Of a stretch of DNA of 64,000 bases, positions 63,422 to 64,000 are shown one piece after another (position 1 is the first letter of the stretch; the number at the start of each line of letters is the position of its first letter). Below the pieces are notes generated by a model that saw only the letters and a program-made list of their open reading frames with translations, was not told the origin of the DNA and ran no database searches. Made by a program: the position numbers and the translations under genes. Source of the DNA: Ruminiclostridium hungatei (GTDB lineage: Bacteria > Bacillota > Clostridia > Acetivibrionales > DSM-1351); NCBI RefSeq assembly GCF_002051585.1, contig NZ_MZGX01000021.1, forward strand, positions 1-64,000, given 5' to 3'.

Positions 63422-64000
63422 CTATTTCAGCTTTGGTATTTTAAGCTCCTGCCCCACATACAAGCTGTTATCCTTCTTTATACCGTTATATTCCATGATT
63501 ATATTGTATTTGTTCATATTTCCGTAGAACTTGTTGCTGATGGCACTCAGCGTATCCCCTGACTTGACCACATATATATCATATTCGGTATTTCCGTTTT
63601 GATTGCCGTCAGTTTGGCTGCTGTTACCTGAACTATTACCGGAGCTGCTCTGCTGATTCCCCTGAGAACCCTTACCGTCTGACGAACTATTTGAGGCTGA
63701 ACTGCTGTTCTTACCTGGCTCCTGTCCATCTCCCTGACCGCTCCCCTGTGAATCCTCCTGGGTTATTCCGCTGGTTTCCTCTGCGTCCGAAGCATCTGAA
63801 GCAGTATTGTCACTTTGCTCCGGTCCTGAGCTGTCATACGAGCTTCCGGTGGCTGTGCTGCCCTGTGCGGTATTATCTTTGTCCGAACCGAAAATATCAC
63901 TGTTTGTAAAAATCAGATACCCCATGAATAAAACACCCGATATAACCAGTACACATACAAAACCCAATATGTAATTTACAATGCTGCTTCCGGAGCGTTC
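63422..64000 (-). CDS. Membrane-anchored LysM protein (N-terminus cut by window edge)
   Basis: The frame is open to the right edge, so the true start lies outside the window; the first visible residues are ERSGSSIVNYILG. A membrane helix (GFVCVLVISGVLFMGYLIF) is followed by a roughly 110-residue Ser/Gly/Gln/Asn/Asp-rich linker and a single LysM domain at the C-terminus (YVVKSGDTLSAISNKFYGN, then LYVGQELKIPK). LysM binds peptidoglycan N-acetylglucosamine. It is likely a cell-envelope protein with the LysM outside. Confidence 0.87.
   Translation of the reverse strand, partial: ERSGSSIVNYILGFVCVLVISGVLFMGYLIFTNSDIFGSDKDNTAQGSTATGSSYDSSGPEQSDNTASDASDAEETSGITQEDSQGSGQGDGQEPGKNSSSASNSSSDGKGSQGNQQSSSGNSSGNSSQTDGNQNGNTEYDIYVVKSGDTLSAISNKFYGNMNKYNIIMEYNGIKKDNSLYVGQELKIPKLK

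Overview
The window is low-GC DNA of a spore-forming, anaerobic Clostridia-type bacterium. The best fit is the cellulolytic Ruminiclostridium / Clostridium cellulolyticum group, but this is an inference from gene content. The pointers are a CwlJ-GerQ germination pair, a Re-type citrate synthase next to aconitase, an S-layer-homology protein, GerMN and AMIN/amidase wall proteins, and AT-rich intergenic DNA with clostridial ribosome binding sites. Most genes lie on the minus strand.

Layout. 1-12 kb: the C-terminally cut end of a secreted glycine-rich/FN3 protein, 5-formyl-THF cyclo-ligase, two small unknowns, an SAH-recycling pair (MTA/SAH deaminase and SAH hydrolase), an anchored polysaccharide deacetylase, a CBM-like protein, a methyltransferase and two rRNA-modification enzymes. 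12-16 kb: a frameshifted gene remnant, tRNA-Glu, an M23 peptidase, peptide deformylase and an XRE regulator. 15.4-19.6 kb: a Re-citrate synthase / aconitase / GntR operon with a 32-bp palindromic operator. 19.9-28.3 kb: a chemotaxis receptor, an SPFH-Arc pair behind a 16+16 bp inverted repeat, Crp and a divergent ferredoxin, MTA/SAH nucleosidase, CwlJ-GerQ, a divergent repressor pair and a pseudogene.

28.5-43.4 kb is the highlight: fourteen tightly packed minus-strand genes that look like one transcript. In order they are a very NifH-like reductase, a first NifD/NifK-like pair, a NifX-like protein, a GldA-like dehydrogenase, a HisC-like aminotransferase, an SsuABC-like ABC transporter, a TcyKLMN-like ABC transporter, and a second NifD/NifK-like pair. 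Both pairs keep all three P-cluster cysteines per subunit and a candidate cofactor cysteine. No nifB, nifE, nifN or nifV is in the window. The roughly 690-nt leader has a consensus sigma-A promoter with an overlapping inverted repeat, a 42-codon reading frame with a Cys-Cys-Cys run, a broken YezD-like gene, a terminator-like hairpin and a degenerate tRNA-Phe-like cloverleaf. The two transporters, the cysteine codons and the YezD remnant all point to sulfur, so I propose a nitrogenase-like reductase for scavenging an organosulfur compound. That is a hypothesis; the sequence does not show the substrate.

44-64 kb is mainly housekeeping: tRNA-Arg and tRNA-Gly; MJ0936-type phosphoesterase, RdgB and RNase PH; GerMN lipoprotein and amidase; QueH; RuvCAB; ArgGH; an MBL hydrolase; two small unknowns; a deacetylase lipoprotein; a Dabb protein; a YcdB/SLH protein; and a LysM protein cut by the right edge. 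A 125-bp repeat follows both tRNA-Glu and tRNA-Arg in inverted orientation, so it brackets the 31-kb segment that contains the nitrogenase-like operon.
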